Shown: positions 11,783-24,789, counted from the first letter of the stretch. The stretch: DNA of 64,000 nt from Micropterus salmoides (GCF_014851395.1 NW_024040374.1:27918772-27982771); one strand, 5' to 3'. The notes: a model not told the origin generated them from the sequence alone. A program made the numbers and translations.

Positions 11783-13512
11783 CTATGAATATTAAAGTTG
11801 CTGAGTTAAAAGACATCTGTTCAGAGTTGAATGGCTTTTGTTTGATGGGATTAAATCATGAGCACACACTGTCAGAATACAGAATGTACAAAAAGGTGCT
11901 GCCTAGTGGCTGTGTTATAATCTATTACTTCTCAACATTTGCAAAAGTGGTAAATGTATTAACTTCTTTCTGGATGGAATGAAAAGCCATTTCTAGCAGT
12001 TAAACGTTTTAAATTTAAAATCTTTAGCTTTAGCATTTTGGGATGCAGCTTCTGATGGCGATTGGTGATGCTGACTTGAAGGGAGCTGCTCCTTCAGATC
12101 ATTGAAATTTGCAGCCATATTGACAAGGGACCTGTAGAAACAGAATAGTTGCTACTGTGCTAACAAAAGACTTTAATCTGCACAAAATGTGTAAAAAAAA
12201 ACCCCAACTTTAATTCTGTACAAATATGCAAAAGCACATTTTGAAAAATCTCCATTGAGCTTTAATATATTTTCAATATGCTCAGGAGTTAGTCAGTATA
12301 ATCAATACATTTTGAGTTGTCATAGTAGAAGCTTTACAAGTGTTACTAATAACATTAAATGGGATTCAGCCATTATTCATTTTATTATTTACACCTGTGC
12401 TTTTCCTACTGTTACCATTTTTCGTGGACCAATCAAAATTCAGCTTTTAACATCAGCATGTCAATAATTAAGCAAAGCTAGCTCGTAGCTGACAGCTCTT
12501 ATTTGACCAGTGTAAGAGTATGCCTTGTTTTTTTATTCATTGTATATTTTTTTTATATATTCCCAGACTTTTCCAAAAATATGCTTGTTCTTTCATAGGG
12601 GGGAGAGAGAGAGAGGGTTGTTCTTCATCTCACATACATGAAAAAAGCTTGGAGTCTTTGACAGAAATTGATGAATAAGCAGCATTTTCTCAACTTTAGG
12701 TTAATTACTGTAATTTGTAACATATAGACTGAGCAGGAATTCAGATGGCTCTAAGGCAAATATTGGATCCAGTAAGGTCCTGACTAAATATGAGTAATCT
12801 CGCACAGCTTACAGATAATTTATTTGACGTGGTCATGTTGAGGGTAATCAGAGTAGTGGTCAAAGAAAGAAAAAGGATTGAGGCTGATTTTGATGAAGTT
12901 TATTATTCCCTTCTTTTTCTAAATCTCAACATCTGTCAAGAGTTACTGACTTTGCTCTAGAGGGAAGGTTTTCATAATCATGAACCCAAAATCTTAGACA
13001 AGTCACCCAACATAACATTTTGCTCACCTGTTTCACAAGACTGCTGTACACTGCTGTTACAGGATACTTTCAAGTTCTTTGCTCTTCCCAGGCACCACCC
13101 AAAATTCATTTCAGCCTTTTGCAACCTTCAGTAACGCTCAACCGCATTTCCCTCACCCCCTTTTTCTCAAAGCAACATGAAACAAACCAGAGAGCAAGCA
13201 ATTTTATTGTTCAGTGGTATCTTTAATTGTGATGAAAAAGGATTATGTAGATTTCTGTAAGCCCCCCTGACAAGACATATTTTAAAGTGAATAGGCCATA
13301 GAACAGGAATATGTGTCAGTGGTGGAGGCTTAGTGGAACGTCTTCTCAATAATAGGGTAATCCTGGAGTCTAGGGATCCCTCATTTACCCTCTCAGCCGA
13401 GAGACGATGTGCACTGGTCTCCAATTATAGCCCATGGTCCCATTAAAGACAAAGGAAAGGACTCAGACTGTGTGACTAAATGTCATAAAGATATTGCCTT
13501 TATCTTTATTAC
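11783..13512. other. Non-coding stretch
   Basis: No gene is supported. A short GA repeat lies at about 12,603-12,617, and poly-T runs occur near 12,530-12,560. No family-level repeat was recognised in the rest. Confidence 0.55.
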
Positions 13513-13550
13513 TTCTTCCATTATAGAGCAGAATAAAGTAGCTTTAACAA
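13513..13550 (+). repeat. Shared 38-base repeat, copy 1
   Basis: The 38 bases starting 'ttcttccattatagagca' and ending 'agtagctttaacaa' recur at 16,415-16,452 with a single mismatch. The flanks diverge at once, so each site holds a fragment of the same, unidentified interspersed family. Confidence 0.7.
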
Positions 13551-16414
13551 TACATTGTTTTAACCTTTTTCTAGAAAATCAAAAAAACAAACAACAACAC
13601 TGCAGTTTAGATCATATTTGGCAGACACCTTTGTCCAAAGTGACTTAAACCTCAGTGATAGCTTACATGTGGTCATTAGAAATAAAGCTGCTTGAGCAAT
13701 AAAACATTATTTTAAATAACTGGTTAGAGGTAAATTTGAATGTAGAACTTTCTAATTTCACACCACACTTTGATGGTCTGCTCTAGCTAACAAATAGGCC
13801 CTAATGTTAAAAAAAAACTAACGTTAGCATGGTTTAAAAACCTTGACATAGAAATTCCTGCTATTTGCAAAGAAGCCCACCCTCATTCTGTGTATTGTAC
13901 GAGAAACAAGAATATTTCTCCTTCCCACACAGAAACTCAATGTCAAAGCGTTGATCATAGAGCCTGACAACATTTGCACTATTCATTACACAGCCATAAA
14001 CACACAGGAACAGTTTGAGATGTCCTACCTTTAAACAGGACTTTCCTTCCTCACCAGTTTCTCTGCAAAACTATCCACCTCAGGTTGCCAGATACTAATA
14101 GCTAATTATACAGCGTTAGTTTAAGGGAGGTTTTCTTCTAGCAAAATGACACCTGCTTGGGTTTTCTTTGGGGCCAAACCAGCTCTCTCTTGTCTTTTTT
14201 TTGTTTGTTTAACAAACATCAAGTTTTCTGCAAAGTTATTACCAGAGATCCACAAAAAGATTGACTTTCTGGTGATATTGGAAGCTCTTTTGAGAAGACT
14301 GACAATATACAGCTGTTAAGCTGTTTAGCTATGATTGCTTTCAATATGTTTATAACTATTCATTTCTTGATATTTCAGCAAAACATCAACTGAAACAAGA
14401 GACTGAGTTTTTTGAGTGAGGATGTGGGTACGCTCTCTTTCGGTCCTCTAACTTGACTGAAACAAAGAGTGTGCAATAAGGAATGAAAAGAGCTGTGTGA
14501 TTTGTGTAAAGGATAAACAAAGACTGAGACTAATTGCTGCTGGAGGTCAGCATTCCAAATGCATATTCAAAGACCAGGGCGTTGCTGTAAATTTATACCA
14601 GTCACAGATATTTAATAACCTGAATAGGCAATTTCGCAGTGAATCTGCAGAGAAAGGGGACATGAAAAGTTGTGAAGAATTGATGATGGACTCCTTGAGA
14701 GTGAGTGAGATAAAATTGACCATGAAATCTGGAGCTTCGAATTAAATTGGTTGGAAGAAGAGGGGGGGAAAGGTGTGAGGTGTGAAGACACAAGTGTCTT
14801 TGTGAAAATGCCAAGGTTAATTTGCACATCAGTTAAATGCATAATTAAATAGTAGGAGATCTGTCTGGACAAAGGAAACGCTAATAAGGAGAAATGTAGT
14901 AAACAGCCGAGATGGTTAAAGTGATTTGTGTTCAGTTTGGCATTTCTCTCTCAGTGGCTGTGGGTGTACTCAGCTCTTCCTGGTGTTGATTCATCAGCTG
15001 CTTTCAATTTCAATATTGTATCATTATAGTGATATTATAGTATTTAGGAAAATCTGTTTAGCCCATTGCAGTATACATTCCACATATATTTACAATGTAC
15101 TGTATTTTGTTATTTCAATTGTTATTAAAGACTACAATGTTTCATTTTGAGTATGAAACAATATTAGAATGGACATAAGGACAAGGAGGGAGGACAGGTT
15201 GTATTTGATGACCTGTGATAGGTTGGCTAGGTCATCAAAAAAATCCATCACTGCATATATTGGAAAAAAATCAATTTGTATTTGTTTGCCTCTCTCTGCT
15301 TTTCAATGATGCTGGTGGACTTGTTTGCCATGTGGGATTCAAACTGTGTACCCATGCACAAGAGATTTACAGGAAATGATATGTGCACATACAGGACATG
15401 ACGATTAAAGCTGGTGCATGGGCACATTTTACACACATTTTGGCATTTAATGTTACCTTGCTTGACAACATTGTTAACTGTCTTCTTTATTAATCCTTGA
15501 TATCCTTGCACTGTAAACAGATACACAAGTAGTTCTTCTTCTATGGAAATTTCAGACATTTCAGATATGAGCGCAGAGAGTAGTATCCTCACCAGGGAGC
15601 ATCGCTGCTCCTCGTGTACAAATACACACGAATCATATATGCCACTGCTTCTAAAAGCCTATGCTACATTTTGCTTATGCAGTATTTACTTGTACATTGT
15701 AAAAGTGGCTGTTCTTCTTCTTGATGATTCTACCTCAAAAAAGGGGGTCAGAGACAGGAGACTGTGGGTTTTGAAAGTGACCAATCAAAGAAGGGGAGCC
15801 ACTGTCTACTCCATCCCTGCCTCCAACGGCTCGAAAGTCACGGATACTGTTCTGTGCACTCGTATTACACGCGCGCTCCTGGTTTTCATGTGCTTGGGTT
15901 TTTGCTTGGGGACTAATTAATTGCCATGCAGGTCCACCTCAGAAGTAAAATTACAAATCACAAAATTAGTGAGTTCTCCAAAAATGAATGATCTTACAAG
16001 GCCTGTTGCACTACCTAACAAATTTTAGCAAGCTACTGTAGTGATTTAAAAAAAAAAAGATTTTTAACAGTGACAGTATGTAAGTTTATATAAAAAATGT
16101 CCATTTTAAATATGTATAAAAAGTTTACATTATACTTTTATGGGGAAAATGTTAAGTTAATTCAATTTGAAATGTATATTGAGCAAAAGTTGATTCCCTT
16201 TTTCTCCCTTATGTAGCCATTGCAACCCTTCAGATGTACTATGTTGTCTAAGTCCTGTGTTGGCTCAATTAGTATGGATATCATGACGAAAACTCCCAAG
16301 AGACCTAAGAAGAGCTGAAAAGGATGAAAGGATGAAAAACAGGTGCCGAGCTGGCCTTATTAGTGTTATAAGTAATAACTTATTAGCTGTCTTGCTATGT
16401 CTTGTGTTGTTTGG
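13551..16414. other. Non-coding stretch
   Basis: No gene is supported. The minus-strand frame at 15,248-15,592 (114 codons) and the plus-strand frame at 15,543-15,920 (125 codons) are the longest, but neither shows a domain, signal peptide or family resemblance. The part 15,720-15,920 is CpG-richer than its surroundings, contains a CCAAT box and could be a decayed repeat. Long A runs occur near 16,048. Confidence 0.5.
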
Positions 16415-16452
16415 TTCTTCCATTATAGAGCAGTATAAAGTAGCTTTAACAA
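16415..16452 (+). repeat. Shared 38-base repeat, copy 2
   Basis: This is 37/38 identical to 13,513-13,550. Here it is followed by DNA with the short motifs (gctagc, acgttac) often seen in fish non-autonomous transposons. The repeat unit may therefore extend into 16,453-16,740, although that part has no counterpart at the first copy. Confidence 0.7.
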
Positions 16453-18439
16453 GTAGTTTGGTGCTTGCTTGATGTTTGGCTGTGTTAACAAAGGTGTCGA
16501 CTCGAGCAGAATCAGCCAGAGGTTTCACAGACAGATGTTTAGCCGGTAGCTATAAATCTCAGGAAGATGTTAGCAAATTTACTAGATAACACACTTGGAC
16601 ATCAGTAACGTTACTTGTGCTCTTGCGTCAGTTGCTGTCTAGCTTTGTTGGCTAGCTTGCCACCCAAATTTCAAGCAACATTATTTACTGGTGGAAAGCG
16701 GCGCTGGTGTTGTGCTGCAGCCGGGCAAGTGGGTAACATAACCAGGTTCAGCTGCCATATTGTTAACTGATGGCAGAGTCAGAAGATCAGTGTGAAATAT
16801 TGCACGGAGTAATAAAACAGTCATGAGCAGCCACAGTGAGCTGAACAAGTGCTGCAGGTGAGAGGCTGCACTCCTCCAACTTCTCAGCGAGAAGCGAGGT
16901 AACCAACTCCTATCATGTTGCCCAGCTGTTCACAGACTCGTGCCGTGTGCAGCAAAAAATCAGATCAGGGTTGCTCACAGAATTATGGAAAAAGGCCAAT
17001 TACTGCCTGACTTCTTTATTAAAACGACAATAAACAGAACTAAGTTAACTAGGTTTTTGAATTACATATGTATCCACTCATCCAATGAGAAAAGGCAAAA
17101 TCAGTTCTTTCACAGTTTGAACTCGAAAAAAGACAACTGTTATTTGTTCGGTTGCTTTTCCTGCAGGTATTCCTGAGCTGCACGAGGCACTGATATCATC
17201 TGATTGGTCAATTTTATATCTCCATGCCTTGGATGATACAGCTTATTTAGACGTTTAAAATTCACTATCACTGACAATAACTGTAACAATGTAAAATTAG
17301 AAAAAAGAAAACCACGAAGAACCAATAAATAAATGATAAAGATAAAATTAGTAGAACTACATTTAATGGTTGGTTTAAAACAACTCCTTACATGGCTTAG
17401 CATTATATGAAAAAACAATCACCTTATTTCCAAAAAGCTGGATACACAGAATTTACTGCTACAGTGCATGTAGGGTGTCATATACCCAGTCATATTCACC
17501 CCCAGCTGGAGCTAACTAGTTGGTGAACTATTGAAACTCCAGCAGCAGCAGCAGCAGTCTAGCCTGCTCAGATGGGGCAGAGATGGGTGAGATCAACCAA
17601 CTTATCCGAGATTGCTTGATTGAAAAATGGGTGTTCTAAAATCAATAAAGTCAGCCGTCTCATTAACATGAGACGTCATCTACATCAAAGCCACTGCCTT
17701 GACTCTGTCACTTGAAAGAGTGTGGTTAGGACCACAGTACAATCCATTGCCCGGGGAGGCCCTTTGTGCATCATGGTAATAGAGAACAAAGAAGGCCAAA
17801 ACCTTATGCTATTAAAATAGATTCACCAAAACCAATTGTAGTATATTAGCTTGGAAATGACACAGAGGAACTGACGAGAGTTTTTAGTGGCAGATGGAGT
17901 TCCCCCATACCATGAAATTTGTATACTTGGCTACTAAGAAAACAATTCTTGCTGGTACGTTGAGCAGCCTTCCTGTTTTCACTGAGAAAGTGACACTGGG
18001 AGAGTGAGAGAGTGTGAAGCCTCTTTAATTGCCTTCGGTCACCCACAACGTTGAACCAGAGCGCCACGCAGCTTAGCAAAGGAACCGGGCAGAGGGCCTG
18101 ATAGATATTTTATCGCCCAAGTTAACGGTTAATGAATTCCCAAAGTGAAATCTGTCACTTCAAAAATAAAGAGGAAGGCAAATTAAAGGGAGATAGAGAG
18201 AGACTGGGGAAGAAAGGAACTGGAGAGGGTGACACAGTTTTAAAATGCCCTATCTTTTGGCCATCCCCGGTTTTTCAATGGAATAAAGAAAACTCAGCCT
18301 CTTTCTTCTCCTCTTTTCTTCCCCCACTTCTTTTTTTTCTCCCTCCCATCCTCCTATCTCTCACTCCGCTTTTCTCTGAAAAAATTCTCATGAATGATTT
18401 ATATGTGTCTTGTTATCAGCAACGATTTCTATAGACCCC
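16453..18439. other. Non-coding stretch
   Basis: No gene is supported. 16,540-16,900 looks like old transposon-derived DNA, but no family is assigned. An AGC triplet run lies at about 17,541-17,557. A C/T-rich tract lies at 18,298-18,375. Confidence 0.5.
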
Positions 18440-18745
18440 AACGCATTCACCAAGACATTTGTGGCGTAATTGTTAATTTTAATGCCATAATGGCTTCAGA
18501 TGGGAGCTCTGATTAGACATTTATTACACAATTAAATGAAACATACTCAAGAATCACAAAAGCCTTCCGTAATTATTTCAGGCCATTAATAAAATGGGCA
18601 TTAAATTATATTGGACACAAAAGAGAAGTGAAATAGATTTCCATTAGAGCAATAGAGGCAGAGAGGGGTAATAGATCCTGCCTGAATTCACTCTGAAATT
18701 AATTGTTGCCCAGCCTATTTCCACACACAGTGGAATAAATGAATG
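18440..18745. promoter_or_regulatory. Candidate conserved enhancer rich in homeodomain sites
   Basis: The block is dense with TAATT/ATTAA cores: GTAATTGTTAATTTTAATG near 18,467, TTACACAATTAAATG near 18,524, CGTAATTATTTC near 18,569, CCATTAATAAAATG near 18,583 and AATTAATTGTTGCCC near 18,697. The last contains a SOX-type ATTGTT next to the homeodomain core. It is not repetitive or coding. The style matches ancient vertebrate non-coding elements around transcription-factor genes. It lies about 10 kb upstream of sox14, its only intact neighbour. Conservation was not tested. Confidence 0.45.
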
Positions 18746-20780
18746 AGAAAAGAGGGGAAGAGAAGAACGAGTTGGTGGCCATGAGAGTGAGGGGAGGGGG
18801 TTACATTAAGAGCCTCTGATAAAAAAAAACCTTTTGTTTGACATACTACAATGGACCCTCAATTCAAGAGAGAGGGAGAGAGAGAGAGCAAGTCAGACCA
18901 ATTTCAATCTTAGTCCAGCCCTCCAGAGTTCTGAGTTGAGGTTATATCCCCTTTTCAAGTTTTGTTTGCTTTTGAATAAACAGCTATCAAATACCTGCGA
19001 ATGCCTATATCTAAATGTGACACTTATTAGAAAGCAGCGTGTGGGTCATAACGCGAGCCAAAGACAACTGCTGTTTAAAAAAAAAAATAAATACGTGGAA
19101 CAAATGCATATGACAGGAAATCAATCTTTTCTTTCTTTAATACACGACCTGCCGGCTCCAATGCAGATTCTTTGACTCTTTGACAGTAAGTCACCTTCCA
19201 GCTTTTACATGATGGAGGTCAAGTTCGATAGACTAAATAATAGCTGTGATTCAATCAAAAAGGAGCTTTTCTTTGAAATTACAGGAATATTATCATTAAA
19301 TACTTTATATACACTCATACAAACGAATTTACCTTATTCTCTATGCACTATGTACACTAGAAAATGAAACATGGTAATTCTACTGTATACTGTACAAAAG
19401 TCTAAGTTTTACTGAAATATTTCTCTGGTGATCTTCATACTTTGGTATCTTGTGTGAAGTCAAGAAAAACAAGAACTTACAATAGAAAAATTAACAGAAT
19501 TTATTTTCCACATCTCTGAACGGAAAGATTATGACAGTTAAAACACATCAAAGCCCAACGTATGGAAAAGACTTTCTGAAACCATTTCCAGTGGGAACTC
19601 TAAATTGAACCATCTTTTGAACCAGCGGTCTCTTGAGATCTTCTGTAAAAGTGTAAAAGAAATGGAAACTGATATCTCACAAGGCTAGAACAGATCATTC
19701 AACAAAAATTAATTAATCATTCACTGATACAGATTTGTAGAATTGTATTTTTTTCCCTCCATCAGTCTGTCTGGCTTCAAAAGCTTTTACACACTTTAAC
19801 TGTCCCTTTTTCCTTATTTCACATTTGACTTGTCTGTGTTTTTGATTTTACAATGGCTACAGTCAGCAATACCTACAGACAGCTGTTTGTCCAGTGTGTC
19901 CCACATCATAATTCAGGATGCGGATTCTGTAAACAAAAGAGAGAGAAAAGGTACAAGAGGGGGTTGACTGATACATTCTGAGACATTCAGGAGTGGCACT
20001 GTGGAATATTGATTTTCAATTTCAGTTTTGAATTCATCACCTGAGTCACGGGAGCTTTGCACCATGTCTTGAAGTTCAGGTCTCAGAATCACTGGAGGCA
20101 CAGGTAGCCCTAGGCGAGGGGTAAAAAAGAGAGACTGTGTTAAAGGAAAGCTGTTCACAATGTTTAAATTAATATGGATATGGGGGTGTTTGTGTGTTTT
20201 AGTGTCTAGTTGTATTGGCATTATAATCTGGCTTTTACTCAACTCTCTTAGATGTGCTTTCCCAGTAAATGCTAATTTGTTTTACCACTGGTTGTCCACA
20301 CTGTAGTATAACCACAAATTCAATTAATCAGAACATTATATTCCACAATGTTCTCTGCTGTATTTATTAAAAAGTAGTTTTCCAATAATTAAAAAGGACT
20401 GACAGAGCCTGACTGTCAATGCTGGGCACGCACTCGCACAGACAAATTACGTCCACTGATGAGATACGGCTTCAAGCTATAATGAGAGGTAATGAGTGAG
20501 TATAAATGTGTCATAAGTGTTATCATGGATATTCTACTTAAAAAGAACAGCAGTTATTTAATTTGAAAATGTCCCCAAATACAGAATATCGTGCAACAGT
20601 GAATAACATCACAGTTGTGATTTGGAAGCCAGCTGTTGTCAGAGGTACATCATGATTTTGTTTGCCACGATTGTATTTAGTAATTAATATACGTCAAGCT
20701 TTGTCTGGCATTCAGAAAGTTGAAGTTCTTAGAAACCGAGTTCTTCAGTTTACAAGTTAAACAGATTAATGTAGGAATAA
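18746..20780. other. Non-coding stretch
   Basis: No gene is supported. A GA-rich simple repeat lies at about 18,869-18,890 and an A run at about 19,076-19,087. The minus-strand frame at 19,913-20,242 (109 codons) has no recognisable domain. No repeat family was recognised. Confidence 0.5.
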
Positions 20781-22003
20781 AATATTATATCAAGAGAAAA
20801 GATTAGCCCAGTTTTGTGTTAAACAATTAACACTAAACCCTTTTGCTAAGCACGGTGTGTTTCTTGCGAGCAGTTGATGTTTTTTTCTGGATGTCTCCAA
20901 TAGAAGTTGATAAGATGGGCAAGCAGTTATCCGGGCGCATTCTTTGGGACCATCATGCAGATACTGCAAACCCCTGAACCAACAGTGCCCCCTGAGCAGG
21001 CGGTGGGCAATGCAGGTGGGCTTACAGTCAATGAGGCATGGCGGCAGTGTTGGCTTGGGAATTGAGGTCGTAAATCTGATGGGACCTGGAGAGTTCAACC
21101 AGACCAAAAACTTGAAAGGACATTTGGTGACGTGCTGAAAATGTGGGGGATCTTTTGTGCAGAGCTATACCATCTGCTGCCAACCATGATGTACTTCAGG
21201 CCTGCTGAATACAATGAGATTGCTGTCGTCAACAGCCACTTCTTTCTTCTTTCTTATTAAGAGAACGTCGGAGGAACATAGAAAGAAGATGTAGGACTGC
21301 TCAGATTCTAGCAATCCAAGTGGTAGATTCCTGGACATCAGGAAGTGGAAGTAGGTCTCAAGGTCTTTGTTAAAATATCCAATCAGCCTCGGAGGAGATG
21401 ATGACGGTTTATTCTGATGGCAGAAAACCAGTGAGCTTGTCAGTGGAGATGTGCGACCATCATGGTTCCACATTAGGCAGAGCCATCAAATGTCAATAGG
21501 TTGGAAGAAGGAACGTGTGCACCGGACAATAAGATGACAGGTGAGGTTGGAGGTATTGACCCAATGGAGGACTTGAGTTTGTACAGTTATGGATGAAGTT
21601 GGGGAACACATCAGGTTTCTGATTCAGTGTAAAATTAAAGAGGAATATAGTCCAGCTAACTCACCATTAGTTGGGCCTTTGCTGTCTGCACGAAGGCTAG
21701 GTTCCTATGATCAGTCCAAGGGTTTATTTGTTTTATCACCCAGTGCTTCCCTTCTTCTAGGGCCTCTTGCATAGTCGGCAGCACCAAGTGGCCTATTTCA
21801 TAGTTTTGTTTAGCCGATTTGAGGAAAGGAAGGAAAGCATAAGGGTGGAGTTTCTGGACCTTGTGTCGACTGTAGAGGAGGAATCTTAATTCCACAGTGG
21901 AGGCATTCACATCCAAACAAAAGACGATGAGGTGTTTAGATGAACCAATTTGGGGAGCACAGGTACAATGCCATAACTGCCGTATCTTTTTGTGGAACTT
22001 CAT
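20781..22003 (-). mobile_element. Decayed Ty3/gypsy retrotransposon, 3' half of pol
   Basis: Read on the minus strand, the pieces come in the order expected for a chromodomain-bearing Ty3/gypsy pol. The RNase H region lies at about 21,990-21,680, with 'KLHPYAF', 'KQNYEIG' and 'WTDHRNLAFVQTAK'. The tether with 'FNFTL' and the integrase HHCC zinc region (NTSNLTCH) lie at about 21,650-21,480. Integrase sequence around 'NKPSSSPP' is near 21,410. A 'GPF' tail and C-terminal chromodomain-like part (LIDCKPTCIAHRLL, FRGLQYL) lie at about 21,130-20,930. Frameshifts and stops break it throughout. The first RNase H catalytic aspartate appears as asparagine, and most of the integrase core is missing. No LTR was seen. 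It is inactive. Confidence 0.75.
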
Positions 22004-22099
22004 ACTGCAACACTAGCTCAGCTAGCTTTGTTGCTACACGAAATGGTAGGCTACTTGTTCATGTGAAAAGTTCATTTGATTTGGTACTTGTGCATGTCA
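22004..22099. other. Unassigned spacer between two transposon fragments
   Basis: About 95 bases between the gypsy RNase H fragment and the 3' truncated end of the Tc1 transposase could not be assigned to either element. It may be decayed reverse-transcriptase sequence or host DNA. Confidence 0.4.
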
Positions 22100-23222
22100 G
22101 GTCAGGAACTTGGCAGCTAGGTTGGCCCAAACATCTTGGAGAACTACCCACAGTCCTGTGGATTGAGGCAGCCTCAGTTGCTTCTCTCTCTTCATGTAAT
22201 CCCTGACAGACTCGATGATGTTGAGATCAGGGCTCTGTGGGGGCCTTACCATCACTTCCAGGACTCCTTGTTCTACTTTACGCTGAAGATTGTTCTTAAT
22301 GACTTTCGCTGTATGTTTGGGGTCGTTGCTGCAGAATAAATTTGGCCCATCAGATGCCTCCCTGATGGTCTTGCATGATGGATAAGTATCTGCCTGTACA
22401 TGTCAGCATTGAGAAGATCATTAATTCTGACCAAATCCCAAACTCCATTTGCAGAAATGCTGCCCCAAACTTGCAAGGAACCTCCACCATGCTTCACTAT
22501 CACCTGCAGACACTCTTGTACTGCTCTCCAGCCCTTCGGCAAACAACCTGCCTTTTGCTACAGCAAAGCATTTCAAATTTTGACCCATCAGTCCAGAGCA
22601 CCTGCTGTCATTTTTCTGCCTCCTGGTTTCTGTGTTTCTGTGCGTCTTTGAGTCGCTTGGCCTTGTTTCCATATTAGAATTATGAATTTTTGCTTGCACA
22701 TTTTCTATGAATGGCACTTCTGACCAGCTCTGACCGGCACTGCTGGACATCTTCAAATTGGGAGGGGAAATAAGCATGATATGTTTTTCTGCTGCTGCTT
22801 GGCTGTCCTTTTCTTTGTGCTTCTTCAAAAGAGCTTGGACAGCACATCTGGAAACCCCTGTCTGCCTTGAAATGTCTGCCTGGGAGAGACCTTGCTGATG
22901 CAGTATAACAACCTTGTGTCTTGTTGCTGTGCTCAGTCTTGCCATGGCGTATAACTTTTGACAGTAAACTGTCTTCAGCAACCACACCTTGTTAGCTGAG
23001 TTTGGCTGTTCCTCAGCTGTATTCCTCCTACACAGCTCTTTCTGTTTCAGTTAATGATTGTTTTTCAACCTGCATATTGAATTTATGATCATTAGCCCCT
23101 GTTTAGTATAATTGTTTAAACAAATGGTGGTCACACCAAATATTGATTTGATTTAGATTTTTCTTCTGTTCGCTCTCATTGCATTTTGTTAATTGCTATA
23201 TATAATCTATTAACATATTACT
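22100..23222 (-). mobile_element. Decayed Tc1/mariner element, truncated transposase
   Basis: The transposase reads on the minus strand from about 22,953. It starts with MARLSTATRHKVV and a paired-like helix-turn-helix (GLSQADISRQTGVSRCAVQALLKKH). The catalytic domain follows in several frames: 'WTDGSKFE'-type first Asp near 22,590, KHGGG and W-ISANGV near 22,490-22,440, 'NDPKHT'-type second Asp near 22,310, and 'SPDLNIIE' with the third acidic residue near 22,220. Normal length is about 340 residues. Here part of the region between the helix-turn-helix and the first Asp is missing, and the last 30 or so residues are absent. On the upstream side (23,070-23,222) lies part of a long inverted terminal repeat (GGTCACACCAAATATTGATT), itself internally deleted. 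The opposite terminal repeat is not seen. It is inactive. Confidence 0.85.
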
Positions 23223-24789
23223 ATATAAAGTATCCCTATTTATCATATTGTTTTATTCTGGATAAACATTTTATTATTTGGTAAAAGTTCAGATTCTCAT
23301 TTATACTCTGTAAATCTTATCTAGTGAGTCACAGTCTCACGTGAAAGGCTCAAATCCCCCTGCAAGGAAGGCCAGCTCTAAATGAGTTTTTTTTTTCTCT
23401 TAATGAAGGTCAGGAGAGAGTCACATCTTTCCTTTTGTGATAATTTATCCCTATCTCCTGTTATCTCTTTTGCCCCTTTAATCCTAATTGTATTGTATAA
23501 TTGTGTGATGTGGACCTCGTGGTCTTTGAAGTATTGCCCCTATCCTTTCATTATTACCTGATGCCTTGAACCTTTGTTAATTTTTTTCAGCTCTGCTCTG
23601 TACTATCCAATGTTGCACAATAAAAGTGAGAACAGCTTAAGTTTTTAAAAGATTTTATTGGAGTATGATTTTACTATCTTACTGAGTAATTGTCACCTCA
23701 AAGGTATGATATATATGGATATTTTCTATAACATATGCCCTATGTCATAGCAATCCATCTCTACATTGCACTTTTCATTGCTTCTCAGTGTCAATGAATA
23801 GTATTTGTAAGCGGATAATGTAGAAAGATCCACAGCCTTATGAGTTTTGGAATTCTTTATGTATTAGTGAAAGGATGCCTTTTTGTGTACATTGCAAGTT
23901 TAATTATCAGCTATTCAAGCGTATGTATACATTTTTGTACCATTTCCAGGGACAACACGTTGGCATCAATATAAACTGGGGAAAAATGCCTTGACCATGA
24001 ACACTATTTTAATCTTAAAATATAAATAAGGCAGATAGGATTCTTTCTGTAAACATGGTTGAAAAGAAATGTGTGTTATGTACTGTAGCTGTGAAATGGT
24101 TCCATTTTCTTGTGGAGGAATCTGAGCAGTGACATGTTGGGGGTCTGGATCCTGGGAGAGTGGATGAATTACAATGACTGTTATTTTGCTCTTTGAAAAA
24201 TTTGAGTCTATATTAGACATATAAATTTATGAATCAAGACTGTAAATAACAGTTGCTATTTGCTGGTACAGTGTTGGAGTATAGCTGTCCTTCAACCAGA
24301 AGGCACGTGGTACAAGCGTCTCACTGGGTTTGCTGTTGCTTTGTTTTGTGTTTTTTTTTTTTACTTTTCACATCTTTTGTGTCCTGTATTATCTCTAATG
24401 TAGACTGCAGTTATCTATCCATAAAGTCATCCATCTATCAATCATTTTGTAAGCAATCATTGTAACAACATGGGAGGTAATACTATAATATACAAGGCAC
24501 TGGGTGATTTACACTGTAAACTGACAAAAAATGACAAACAAATGTGTTTATGATCATTTGTGCTGCCATGATTTATTAGTTCCAAATGTGGTTTAAGAGA
24601 ATTTCTTCCACACTGTGAAAAAAATAAGCTTAAAAACATTCTGCTGAAAAAGAAAGTTGGGAAAGTTGTAGATGTGAGTTGTCTCAGTTTCTAATATTTA
24701 TTTATTTTTACAGAGAACCATTGCTAAATAGGATGGAAATACAATAAAAGGCATTGAAATGTCAACCCTAGCTTTTAAGAGTTTTTGAG
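23223..24789. other. Non-coding stretch
   Basis: No gene or recognisable repeat family. AATAAA-type sequences (for example near 23,620) are isolated and not tied to a coding frame. A T run lies at about 24,351-24,362. Confidence 0.55.

Noticed and set aside
15248..15592. 114-codon minus-strand frame
   Set aside because: No domain, signal or codon bias, and AT-rich composition. It is consistent with chance in 64 kb.
15543..15920. 125-codon plus-strand frame
   Set aside because: Low-complexity hydrophobic end, no recognised domain, and an overlapping frame on the other strand. Possibly a decayed repeat.
22421..22987. 188-codon minus-strand frame as a host paired-domain gene
   Set aside because: The helix-turn-helix and later blocks are those of a Tc1 transposase, with frameshifts.
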